Source: Mycobacterium sp. Aquia_216 (GTDB lineage Bacteria; Actinomycetota; Actinomycetes; Mycobacteriales; Mycobacteriaceae). Taken from it: a DNA stretch of 64,000 bases. Location: the NCBI RefSeq assembly GCF_026723865.1, contig NZ_CP113529.1, positions 5,580,001 to 5,644,000 on the forward strand, in the 5' to 3' direction. Positions 7,984-15,825 of the stretch are shown in pieces. How positions within the stretch are numbered: the stretch's first letter is position 1; every line of letters begins with the position of its first letter. Below the pieces are notes generated by a model that saw only the letters and a program-made list of their open reading frames with translations, was not told the DNA's origin and did no database searches. The position numbers and the translations under genes are program-made.

Positions 7984-8835
7984 ATGACTGGACGTGTTGA
8001 AGGCAAAGTTGCTTTCGTCACCGGAGCGGCGCGTGGTCAGGGCCGCAGCCATGCGGTGCGGCTGGCGCAAGAAGGCGCCGACATCATCGCCGTCGACATC
8101 TGTAAACCCATCCGCGAGGGCCTAGTTGAGGGCTCGGCGATCCCGGCCTCGACGCCCGAGGATCTGGCCGAGACCGCCGACCTCGTAAAGGGCCACAACC
8201 GCAGGATCTACACGGCCGAGGTCGACGTGCGTAACTTCGACGCGCTGAAGGCCGCCGTGGACACCGGCGTCGAGCAACTGGGCCGGCTGGACATCATCGT
8301 CGCGAACGCGGGGATCGGCAATGGCGGTGAAACGCTGGACAAAACCAGCGAAGAAGACTGGACGGAGATGATCGACGTCAACCTCGGCGGGGTGTGGAAA
8401 TCCGTCAAAGCCGGTGTCCCACACATCATTGCCGGTGGCAACGGCGGCTCCATCATCCTGACCAGCTCGGTCGGCGGGCTGAAGGCTTACCCGCACACCG
8501 GTCACTACGTCGCCGCCAAACACGGCGTCGTCGGACTGATGCGCGCCTTCGGAGTCGAGTTGGGACAGCACATGATTCGGGTCAACTCCGTGCACCCAAC
8601 CCACGTGAGCACACCGATGCTGCACAACGAGGGAACCTTCAAGATGTTCCGGCCGGACCTGGAAAACCCGGGCCCCGACGACATGGCACCGATCTGCCAG
8701 CTGTTCCACACGCTACCGATCCCGTGGGTGGATCCCATCGACATCAGCAACGCGGTGTTGTTCTTCGCCTCCGACGAGGCCCGCTACGTCACCGGCGTGA
8801 CGCTTCCCATCGATGCGGGCAGCTGCCTGAAGTAG
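7984..8835 (+). CDS. mycofactocin-coupled SDR oxidoreductase
   Basis: 283 aa. N-terminal KVAFVTGAARGQGRSHAVRLAQEGADIIAVDICK is the signature of mycofactocin-dependent SDRs (TGAARGQGRSHA, with an extended loop after the VD of beta-2). Catalytic serine in ILTSSVGGLKAYPHTGHYVAAKHG with Y and K in YxxxK; C-terminus ARYVTGVTLPIDAGSCLK. These enzymes hold NAD tightly and pass electrons to the peptide-derived redox cofactor mycofactocin, usually oxidising alcohols. ATG 7984 with GAGGTAG upstream. Stands alone downstream of the TetR gene and its operator at 7856. The specific alcohol is not deducible. Confidence 0.92.
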   Translation: MTGRVEGKVAFVTGAARGQGRSHAVRLAQEGADIIAVDICKPIREGLVEGSAIPASTPEDLAETADLVKGHNRRIYTAEVDVRNFDALKAAVDTGVEQLGRLDIIVANAGIGNGGETLDKTSEEDWTEMIDVNLGGVWKSVKAGVPHIIAGGNGGSIILTSSVGGLKAYPHTGHYVAAKHGVVGLMRAFGVELGQHMIRVNSVHPTHVSTPMLHNEGTFKMFRPDLENPGPDDMAPICQLFHTLPIPWVDPIDISNAVLFFASDEARYVTGVTLPIDAGSCLK

Positions 8836-8838
8836 CCG

Positions 8839-9255
8839 CTAGAAGGGGCTGCTGTTGGACTGCCACTCCGCCGATTCGGGTCGCGGCCCATAACGGCGGA
8901 TGTAGTCCTCGTGCATCCGGGCGTTTTTCCGGCGGCTGACCACGTCGACAAGGTTCGGGTCGAGCCCATGGACTGCCAAGCGGTGCCGGCGCCAAACTTT
9001 GTTCAGGGCAAGGTTTACCACCAAGGCCCAAGCGTAGAGCGGCACGGTCATCTCCAGGTGCACATACAGTGAGGCGGGCAGCAGCCAAAACGGAGCGAGG
9101 ACCAAGAAGGGCGGAATCGCCCATCTGATCATGTGCCGGCGGATGGCTCCCTCGCCGGCCAGATCGCGTGCCACCCAGCTGCGCATCGAGTCGGGCAAGC
9201 ACCGTCCGTAGGAATAGCCGACGTACTGCCAGAGATTGGGTTTCGCGTCGGTCAT
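8839..9255 (-). CDS. DUF5313 family membrane protein
   Basis: 138 aa. N-terminal PNLWQYVGYSYGRCLPDSMRSWVARDLAGEGA followed by two hydrophobic stretches (about 45-65 and 70-85) and ALNKVWRRHRLAVHGLDPNLVD is the recognisable pattern of the mycobacterial DUF5313 family. Function unknown. The ATG at 9255 is preceded by GGAGCC; it follows the MarR-type gene by 21 bp and is probably cotranscribed with it. Convergent with the SDR at 7984, with only 3 bp between the stops. Confidence 0.88.
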   Translation of the reverse strand: MTDAKPNLWQYVGYSYGRCLPDSMRSWVARDLAGEGAIRRHMIRWAIPPFLVLAPFWLLPASLYVHLEMTVPLYAWALVVNLALNKVWRRHRLAVHGLDPNLVDVVSRRKNARMHEDYIRRYGPRPESAEWQSNSSPF

Positions 9256-9276
9256 GGTGGCTCCTCAGGGTGGATG

Positions 9277-9768
9277 TCAGGATTGTAATGCGCCGGCTGC
9301 CAGGGCGGCCGCGTTGATTCGGGTGAGGACCTGATGCAGGTTCTCGAGTTCAGCCAGCTCGACACCGAGACGCGCGACGACGGCGGGTGGGATCTCAAGT
9401 GCGCGCTCGCGCAACGCGATTCCGCGTTTGGTGAGCGTGACATCGGTGGTGCGCTCGTCGGCGGCATTCTTGGCGCGAGTAATCAGGCCAAGTCCCGCCA
9501 ACCGTTTGAGCATCGGCGAGAGCGTGGCCGAATCCATCTGCAATGCCGCCGCGATCTGCTTGACCGACAGTGGCGACTGGTCCGCCGCGGGGGTCTTGAG
9601 GTGATCCCATAGCGCCAGCATCACCAGATATTGCGGATGTGTCAGGCCGAGCGGCTCCAGCAGGGGTCGGTACACCGCCAGGACCGCCCTGTTGGTGGTC
9701 GCGAGCGCAAAACACACCTGGTGCTCGAGGGCGAGCGGGTCGATCTCTCGCGCGGTCAGACTGGCCAT
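9277..9768 (-). CDS. MarR family regulator, OhrR-like
   Basis: 163 aa winged-helix regulator. The N-terminus LEHQVCFALATTNRAVLAVYRPLLEPLGLTHPQYLVMLALW closely follows the OhrR subgroup, including the cysteine (C19) at the position of the redox-sensing cysteine of OhrR; recognition helix SVKQIAAALQMDSATLSPMLKRLAGLGLI and wing NAADERTTDVTLT are clear. OhrR-type proteins sense organic peroxides by oxidation of this cysteine. No ohr peroxidase is next door; instead the divergent neighbour is an SDR (9870). The ATG at 9768 lies at the edge of an AT-rich region with inverted repeats. Confidence 0.92.
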   Translation of the reverse strand: MASLTAREIDPLALEHQVCFALATTNRAVLAVYRPLLEPLGLTHPQYLVMLALWDHLKTPAADQSPLSVKQIAAALQMDSATLSPMLKRLAGLGLITRAKNAADERTTDVTLTKRGIALRERALEIPPAVVARLGVELAELENLHQVLTRINAAALAAGALQS

Positions 9769-9807
9769 ATATGGATAGTAGGCTAATAGTTAGTACCCTA
9801 TCTATAT
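9769..9807. promoter_or_regulatory. divergent promoter/operator region for MarR and SDR
   Basis: AT-rich stretch between the divergent MarR and SDR genes. ATATGGATAG (9769-9778) and CTATCTATAT (9798-9807) form an inverted repeat with one mismatch; a smaller CTAA-TAG-TTAG palindrome (9783-9793) lies between them. This is the most likely binding site of the MarR protein. Confidence 0.5.
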
Positions 9808-9869
9808 GAGGCCTCTCACACCGGACCGCGATCAGGCCTTCGACTCGGGAGGTAATACGCTCGCGGTCT

Positions 9870-10709
9870 ATGGACGGATTCGAAGGACGCGGAGCAGTAA
9901 TCACCGGCGGCGCCAGTGGGATCGGACTAGCCACCGCCGCTGAGTTCGCCCGTCGCGGCGCCCGCGTGGTGCTGGCCGACGTCGACAAGTTCGCGCTCGA
10001 ACAGGCCGTGGCGCGGCTCGAAGCCGAGGGAGTCGACGCCCACGGCGTGACGTGCGACGTAAGGCATCTCGAAGAGATGGTTCACCTCGCGGATGAATCC
10101 TTCCGCCTGCTCGGCCAGGTCGACATCGTGTTCAGCAACGCCGGCATCGTCGTCGCGGGTCCGCTCGTGGCCATGACGCACGAAGACTGGCGCTGGGTGA
10201 TCGATATCGATCTGTGGGGCTCGATCCACGCCGTCGAGGCGTTCGTGCCCAAGCTGATCGAGCAGGGCAAGGGCGGCCACATCGCCTTCACGGCATCCTT
10301 CGCCGGACTGGTGCCCAATGCCGGCCTCGGGGCGTACGGCGTTGCCAAATATGGCGTTGTCGGCCTGGCCGAAACGTTGGCCCGCGAGGTCAAAGACAAC
10401 GGCATCGGCGTTTCGGTGCTCTGCCCGATGGTCGTGGAAACCAAGCTCGTCTCGAACTCCGAGCGAATTCGCGGCGCGGATTACGGGCTGGCGTCAACAC
10501 CCGACCTGACGGAGGGGTTTGGCACGCTGCCTCCGACACAGGATCAAGGCGTGTCGGTCGATGACGTGGCCCGACTGACCGCCGACGCGATTATGGCCAA
10601 CCGGCTCTACGTCCTGCCGCACGAGGCGGCCCGGAACTCGGTCAAGCGGAGGTTCGAACGCATCGACCGCACCTTCGACGACCAGCAGGCCGAAGGGTGG
10701 AAACACTAG
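9870..10709 (+). CDS. SDR family NAD(P)-dependent oxidoreductase
   Basis: 279 aa classical SDR. Cofactor motif GAVITGGASGIGLATAAEFARRGARVVLADVDK (TGGASGIG about 13-20; D after beta-2 favours NAD). NNAG-equivalent SNAGIVV, catalytic S in FTASFAGLVPNAGLGAYGVAKYG with YxxxK. ATG 9870; GGGAGG lies about 16 bp upstream, somewhat far. Divergent from the OhrR-like MarR gene and probably controlled by it. Overlaps the stop of the convergent CoA transferase by four bases. Confidence 0.93.
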   Translation: MDGFEGRGAVITGGASGIGLATAAEFARRGARVVLADVDKFALEQAVARLEAEGVDAHGVTCDVRHLEEMVHLADESFRLLGQVDIVFSNAGIVVAGPLVAMTHEDWRWVIDIDLWGSIHAVEAFVPKLIEQGKGGHIAFTASFAGLVPNAGLGAYGVAKYGVVGLAETLAREVKDNGIGVSVLCPMVVETKLVSNSERIRGADYGLASTPDLTEGFGTLPPTQDQGVSVDDVARLTADAIMANRLYVLPHEAARNSVKRRFERIDRTFDDQQAEGWKH

Positions 10710-13126
10710 CTCGACCGCATCGCGGGTGTTACGCCGATGACTCCGCTGGCTTCCAGGGCCGCGATCTCCGCGGGGGTCAAGCCCAACTCAGCCAGCAACT
10801 CGAAGTTGTGCTGTCCCAGTGTGGGTGCGGGATTCGCGTGAAACGCCTCCGGACCGCCGGAGAACCTCATCGGTACGGTGCTGAGCCGTGCCCGCCCGTT
10901 CACCGGATGCTCGACTTCTTCGAAGAAGCCGCGAAACGCCAGCTGCTCCAGCTCGGTCTGCCGATGTGGCTGCAGCACCTTTGCCACCGGCACGCCGGCG
11001 CTCCAGAGGGTCGCCACGATGTCGTTGCGACTGCGGTTCTCGCACCAGGCAGCCAGGTGCTCGTCGATGGAATCCTCGTTCTCGCGCCGGCCGGCCATGG
11101 TCGAAAGCGTGGGATCGGTTGTCCAGGAGGGTGACCCGATTGCCTGGCACAGTCTCTCCCACTGCTCGTCGGTCGCCACGGCGATGGCCACCCAGCTGTC
11201 GAGCCGGCCGAACTCGTCGACGTCGGCGCTGCGGTAGAGATTCTGGGGCACGGCCGTCGGTCCCCGGTTGCCGTCACGCTCGAGCAGCGCGCCATACGCC
11301 GAGTACTCGATGATCTGCTCGGCGGAAATGCTCAGCGCCGCATCGACCATCGCTGCCTCGACGAACACACCCGCACCCGTGCGGCGTCGGTGTTCGAGCG
11401 CCAGCAGTACCGCGTTGAGCGCATGCACGCCCGCGTTGGGGTCGCCGATCGAATACGGATCGTACGGCGTGCGGTCCGGGTAGCCGGTGAGCCAACTGAC
11501 GCCGGACGCGGCCTCGATCACGTAGGCGAATGCCGGGTTGTCCCGCCACGGCCCGTCGAGGCCGAAGCCGGGCATCCGCACCATCACCGCATCCGGCCGA
11601 ATCGATTGAACAGCAGCGAAATCCAGGCCGATCCGATCCAGCACCCTGGGCGTGAAGTTCTCGATGACCACGTCGCACGTCGCGATCAGCTGGCGAAGCA
11701 GCTCCTGGCCACGCACACTCTGCAGGTCCAGGGTCAGGCCCTTCTTGTTGGTGTTCAAGGCCTCGAAGATCGGCGACTTCTCCCACCACTGATCCTCCGT
11801 GATCGGGACACCGGCGATGAGCCGGGTGCCATCCGGACGACGGGTGGATTCGACGTGGATGACCTCGGCGCCGAGCATGGCCAGGAAGTGGGTGCAGCAG
11901 GGGCCCGCCCAGAATGTCGTCATATCCAACACCCGAAGCCCGTTGAACGGCAATGATTTTGCCGCACCGATCGGTTCGGGCCGCGGCGACAGATGCGCGG
12001 TGCGGTAATGCTCGGTGTGCTCCCCCAGGCGCGGCGCCGGATGCGGCTCGCGCAACTGCGCCGGGCGCATCCGATACGGGTGACCCGGCTGCTGGAAGCC
12101 GTCGCGCGGATTGCGCACGAACGAACCGCGCGCCACGAACTGATCGAACGATGCCACGTTCGCGCCGTTGGCGACGGGCGCGTTCGGAATGCGGAATGCC
12201 GTAGCCAGTTCCCGGATTTCGTCGACCGGGGTGCTGGCCATCCACGCGAAGATCTCATCGGCGTAGACATTGGCCAGCTCGGTGATCGACAGCGGCGACT
12301 CCTCGTCGATCCACTCCGGGTGACCCACCATCGCACACAAGTCGAACCACTGCTGCGCCGTGCCGCAGCCGAGATCCACCAGTCCGTCTTTTGCCTGAGC
12401 CACTCCTGGTATGGTCGGCCGCCGAGCGTCTCGCCACGGTCGGCCGAGCACTTCGAAATAGGTGACCGGGTAATACGTGAGACACAGGATCTGGGTTTCG
12501 AGCATCGACAAATCCAGCAGTTCGCCTGCCCCGCCGTCGATTCGGCGGTATCGCGATGCCAGGGTGGCCGCGCTGGCGTAGGCTCCGGCCAGGTACTCGC
12601 CGACTTGTCCGCCGACGAAGACGGGCGCCCGTTCCTGCTCGCCACGGCCGAGCCCGACGATTCCTCCCGACCACGCCTGCAGTGTGAACTCGGTCGCGGC
12701 ACGGTCTCGCCAGGGGCCGTCCAGCCCGAACGGCGTGATCGCGGTGACGGTGAGATGCGGGTGGCGGCCGAGGATGGCGTGTGGCGTAAAGTCCGAGTGC
12801 TCAACGATTTTCGAACCGGCTGACCAAACCACCGCGTCCGCCGATGCCAGCAGGCGGTTCACCAATACGGTGTCGGCGTTCTCGGTGGGATCGGCCACCA
12901 CGCTGTGTTTCCCGCCGGACAGGAAGCCGAACAAGGCGCCGTCACCGCCGGCCGGAATGGCTGTCCCGGAAGCCGACCACTCGCGCAGGGGATCTCCCTG
13001 GGGTGCCTCGACTTTGACGACGTCGGCGCCGCCGTCGGCGAGCAACTTCGTGCAGTAGGCGCCCGCGATACCGGTGGACAGATCGATCACCGCATAACCG
13101 GCCAGTGGCGGTTCGACGGACGCCAC
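10706..13126 (-). CDS. tandem-domain CaiB/BaiF family CoA transferase
   Basis: 806 aa, about twice the usual family III CoA transferase length, because two CaiB/BaiF modules are fused: one beginning GYAVIDLSTGIAGAYCTKLLADGGADVVKVEAPQGDP (about residue 10) and one beginning LRVLDMTTFWAGPCCTHFLAMLGAEVIHVESTRRPDG (about 395). Both contain N-terminal Rossmann-like halves and the small domain. Moves CoA between carboxylic acids, typically activating a pathway substrate. The GTG at 13126 is chosen: it shares one base with the TAG of the preceding gene (TAGTG); a longer TTG start at 13171 would read through that gene. Last gene of the P450 operon. Confidence 0.93.
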   Translation of the reverse strand: MASVEPPLAGYAVIDLSTGIAGAYCTKLLADGGADVVKVEAPQGDPLREWSASGTAIPAGGDGALFGFLSGGKHSVVADPTENADTVLVNRLLASADAVVWSAGSKIVEHSDFTPHAILGRHPHLTVTAITPFGLDGPWRDRAATEFTLQAWSGGIVGLGRGEQERAPVFVGGQVGEYLAGAYASAATLASRYRRIDGGAGELLDLSMLETQILCLTYYPVTYFEVLGRPWRDARRPTIPGVAQAKDGLVDLGCGTAQQWFDLCAMVGHPEWIDEESPLSITELANVYADEIFAWMASTPVDEIRELATAFRIPNAPVANGANVASFDQFVARGSFVRNPRDGFQQPGHPYRMRPAQLREPHPAPRLGEHTEHYRTAHLSPRPEPIGAAKSLPFNGLRVLDMTTFWAGPCCTHFLAMLGAEVIHVESTRRPDGTRLIAGVPITEDQWWEKSPIFEALNTNKKGLTLDLQSVRGQELLRQLIATCDVVIENFTPRVLDRIGLDFAAVQSIRPDAVMVRMPGFGLDGPWRDNPAFAYVIEAASGVSWLTGYPDRTPYDPYSIGDPNAGVHALNAVLLALEHRRRTGAGVFVEAAMVDAALSISAEQIIEYSAYGALLERDGNRGPTAVPQNLYRSADVDEFGRLDSWVAIAVATDEQWERLCQAIGSPSWTTDPTLSTMAGRRENEDSIDEHLAAWCENRSRNDIVATLWSAGVPVAKVLQPHRQTELEQLAFRGFFEEVEHPVNGRARLSTVPMRFSGGPEAFHANPAPTLGQHNFELLAELGLTPAEIAALEASGVIGVTPAMRSS

Positions 13127-13461
13127 TATTTCTTTCTCTTCGCTTTGCGGGCTTTCTTGCTCAGCGCCCAATCGGCGGGGAACTTGCCGTCGTTGTCTTT
13201 GACCGCATCGCCCAGACCCTGCCTCACGGCGTCATCGAGCATCAGCTCGTCACCGACGTCCGGACGGACAGTGCCGCCCATCGACTCGAAGACGCCACTG
13301 AGCATGCTGCCCAGGTACTCGCCCTGGAACTGCTTCATGATTTCGAAGAAGACCTTCTGCATGAAGACCGGCCGGTCGAACGTGATCGTCGCGATCCGCG
13401 TCTTGACGTCTTTGTCGTACCGGATGATCTCTTCGGCTGCCGGCTCCGAGGCGTCGGGCAT
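13126..13461 (-). pseudogene. enoyl-CoA hydratase/isomerase remnant with internal in-frame deletion
   Basis: 111 aa open frame. It begins like a crotonase-fold protein (EEIIRYDKDVKTRIATITFDRP, residues 9-30) but then passes directly into FMQKVFFEIMKQFQGEYLGSMLSGVFESMGG and a basic tail WALSKKARKAKRKK, which I recognise as the C-terminal end of a longer (roughly 300-350 aa) actinobacterial enoyl-CoA hydratase family. The oxyanion-hole and catalytic-Glu segments that should lie between are missing, yet the frame is intact and both gene borders are tight (2 bp gap upstream, 1 base shared downstream). Interpreted as an internally deleted gene, probably inactive. Alternative: a genuinely short protein with a new role. 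Confidence 0.7.
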
Positions 13462-13463
13462 GG

Positions 13464-14591
13464 CTAGGGCTGCCAGGACGTGCTCGCGGTAAGCACTTCG
13501 GGGCCGTCGGCGGTAATCAGGACCGCTTCCCGCCCGAATACCGCGCCGACTCCTTCTTCCCATACGTAGCCCGTCACGGCGAGCACCATCCCCGGCTCCA
13601 ACCGTTCGCCCGCCGCGGTCGAGGGCAGGTGCTTGGAGACGACGGGCGGGTCGAACCCCATGCCCAGGCCACGGGCCACCGGCATCGGCGGTTCGGGCTC
13701 CCCGGTGGCCCGATAGGCGGCCAGCAGTTCGCCCGTTCCCGCGCCGGGACGGCACGCCGCGATCAGCCTGCCCCACAGGCCCTCCCAGCGCCCGTACAGG
13801 GCCGCGGCGCCGTTGGGCGCATGCCTTCTATCGGCCGGCCAGGTCCGTCCGACCTCACCGACATAGCCACCCGCCAGAACTCCGGCGGAGAACGCCACCA
13901 GATCTCCGTCCTGGATACGACCGTTACCGGCGGCCCGGCGCCACGGGTGCTCGCGCGAAGTCACCCATGCGACATCTTGATTCGACGGAGTGCTCACCCC
14001 GCCGGCCGCCGCGGCCTCCAACAGGGCGCCGGCCAGCGCTTGTTCGCTTACCCCTGGCCGTAATTCCGAGACCGCCGCCGCCAGCGCCGACTCGGCCACC
14101 GCGATGGACTCCCGCAACGCGGCAATCTCCTCGGCCGTCTTGATCCGGCGGGCGGCCCGCATCGCCAACTCTCCGTCGACCAGCTGCGCGTTGGGGAACG
14201 CGGTCGGTAAGAGCTGAGCGAAAACCGGTGAGAGCGCATCGGTTCCGACCCGCCGGGCGGTTGCCGCACCCGGAATGCGCTGCAGTGCCGACATCGTGTT
14301 CATCGGATTCCACGAGATGCCGTAGAGGTTCTCGTGCGGGATGTCGTCGGGGATACCCTCGTCCCACGTGCTCAGCAGGTACACCGCACCGGTCTCACGA
14401 ACGAGCACGCAGCCCGGACCGAACGGCCGGGTGCCTGCGACCCACAGTTGCGGCGCCCCGGTGACGTAACGAACGTTGGCTTGTCGGCCTAGGACCAGGA
14501 CGTCGAGATCGTGTGCCGCCATCTGCTCTAGGGCCCGCTGGCGACGCCCCGAGCGCAGCGTGCGCTCGTCGGGCAGGACTTCAGTTGCCAT
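13464..14591 (-). CDS. M24 family metallopeptidase-like protein (creatinase/prolidase fold), divergent
   Basis: 375 aa with the two-domain creatinase/aminopeptidase P layout: N-terminal domain LEQMAAHDLDVLVLGRQANVRYVTGAPQLW, linker MRAARRIKTAEEIAALRESIAVAESAL, then pita-bread domain. The metal-ligand positions look degenerate: the strand normally carrying D-x-D region reads GDLVAFSAGVLAGGYVGEVGRTW, and the HGxGH element reads RGLGMGFDPP. It may therefore lack metal-dependent peptidase activity. ATG 14591 preferred (MATEVLPD); ATG 14600 is an in-frame alternative. Overlaps the upstream M24 gene by 11 bp. Two adjacent M24 proteins in a P450 operon suggest cleavage of an amide or similar bond, perhaps as a heteromer. 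Confidence 0.87.
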   Translation of the reverse strand: MATEVLPDERTLRSGRRQRALEQMAAHDLDVLVLGRQANVRYVTGAPQLWVAGTRPFGPGCVLVRETGAVYLLSTWDEGIPDDIPHENLYGISWNPMNTMSALQRIPGAATARRVGTDALSPVFAQLLPTAFPNAQLVDGELAMRAARRIKTAEEIAALRESIAVAESALAAAVSELRPGVSEQALAGALLEAAAAGGVSTPSNQDVAWVTSREHPWRRAAGNGRIQDGDLVAFSAGVLAGGYVGEVGRTWPADRRHAPNGAAALYGRWEGLWGRLIAACRPGAGTGELLAAYRATGEPEPPMPVARGLGMGFDPPVVSKHLPSTAAGERLEPGMVLAVTGYVWEEGVGAVFGREAVLITADGPEVLTASTSWQP

Positions 14592-15825
14592 AGGGGTCAT
14601 AGGGGTAGTTGGTCAAACGAATCCAGCCTTCCTCGGTAATCACCAGCACCTCTTCGCTGCGATAGCCGCCCGTGCCGTCTTCCCACACCACGGGCTCCAG
14701 AACCAGCACCATCCCAGACTTGAGAACAAAATTCTCGTCGAATTCCTGGCCGAGATCCGTTCCTATCATCGGCATTTCGGCGGCGTTGACGCCGATGCCG
14801 TGGCCCAGGTAGAAGTGCGGCAGCCACGGCTTGGTGCCGCCATTGGCCTTGATCGCGGCCCGCCCCAGATCCGCGGCGGTAGCGCCGGCCTTGGCGACAC
14901 CCAGCACCGCGCTCATGATCTCGAACCATTTTCCGAACTGCGCCTGCTGGCGCGGCGACGGGTCCCGGCCGACGAGCCAGGTGCGCCCGAAGTCGGAGCA
15001 GTAACCCTGGTAGGTGATGCTGACGTCGGTCCATAGCACGTCACCTTCGACGAGCTCGCGCTCCGTGCTCAGTAGCGGCAGCGCCAGGTCGCCGTGCGTG
15101 GTCCACACGCCCTCGGCCTTGCTCGACGGCATCACCTGCCAGATCGGCTCTAGCATGCTGGCCGTGGCGCCCAACTCGAAGGCACGGCGCAAAAAGCTTG
15201 CCGACAAATCGATCTGACGAATTCCGGGGGCCAGCCGCTTCTGGACTTCGACCATGGCTTCGTCGGTGATCCGGATCGCGGTGCGCATACACGACAATTC
15301 GTCCGGGGTCTTGACCGACTTGGCCGCACTGACGATGGCCGCGGCGTCGACGGGGGCGCCGTCCCGGAACAACAGGTTCGCACTACGAGACATCGCGCCC
15401 GTGCACTCGTCCACCGCGATCACCGCTCCGGGCGGAATCAGGCCGGCAATCGCCCGCGCGAAATTGGCTACGCCTTCCTCGAACTCGAGATAGACCGGCC
15501 CGTGCAAATGATCGGCGGGCAGGTCGGACTCCTGCGAGGCCCCTTCGCGGAACGGCAGGAACAGGTGCGGCCATTCGTCGCCGGCGACCACCACGGCCAC
15601 CGGTCGCTCGACGTAGGACAGGCCGGCGTCGCCGAGCGGCCAGCTGGCACCGGTCGCGTAGACCACGGCATTGTTGCCGAGCAGGATCATCGCGTCGACG
15701 CCACGGTCGGCCATGGCCGACCGCAGCCGCGTCCCCGTCTCGCGGCGGAGGCGAGCCAGGTCGGGTGTTTCGGGAATCACCAGTCCGTTGCCGGTGCTGG
15801 TGTCCAGTTGCGCGAACGTCGTCAC
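14581..15825 (-). CDS. M24 family metallopeptidase (Xaa-Pro peptidase/creatinase-like)
   Basis: 414 aa. N-terminal creatinase domain RLRSAMADRGVDAMILLGNNAVVYATGASW; catalytic domain with IKTPDE-like linker VKTPDELSCMRTAIRITDEAM, D in GDVLWTDVSITYQGYCSDFGRTW, histidine in FYLGHGIGVNAAEMP, glutamate in MVLVLEPVVWEDGTGGYRSEEV. These match the five metal ligands of the family (D, D, H, E, E), so unlike its downstream neighbour it looks active. GTG at 15825 chosen because it overlaps the TGA of the amidohydrolase (GTGA). Likely hydrolyses a C-N bond in a pathway intermediate rather than dipeptides. Confidence 0.92.
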   Translation of the reverse strand: MTTFAQLDTSTGNGLVIPETPDLARLRRETGTRLRSAMADRGVDAMILLGNNAVVYATGASWPLGDAGLSYVERPVAVVVAGDEWPHLFLPFREGASQESDLPADHLHGPVYLEFEEGVANFARAIAGLIPPGAVIAVDECTGAMSRSANLLFRDGAPVDAAAIVSAAKSVKTPDELSCMRTAIRITDEAMVEVQKRLAPGIRQIDLSASFLRRAFELGATASMLEPIWQVMPSSKAEGVWTTHGDLALPLLSTERELVEGDVLWTDVSITYQGYCSDFGRTWLVGRDPSPRQQAQFGKWFEIMSAVLGVAKAGATAADLGRAAIKANGGTKPWLPHFYLGHGIGVNAAEMPMIGTDLGQEFDENFVLKSGMVLVLEPVVWEDGTGGYRSEEVLVITEEGWIRLTNYPYDPYGN

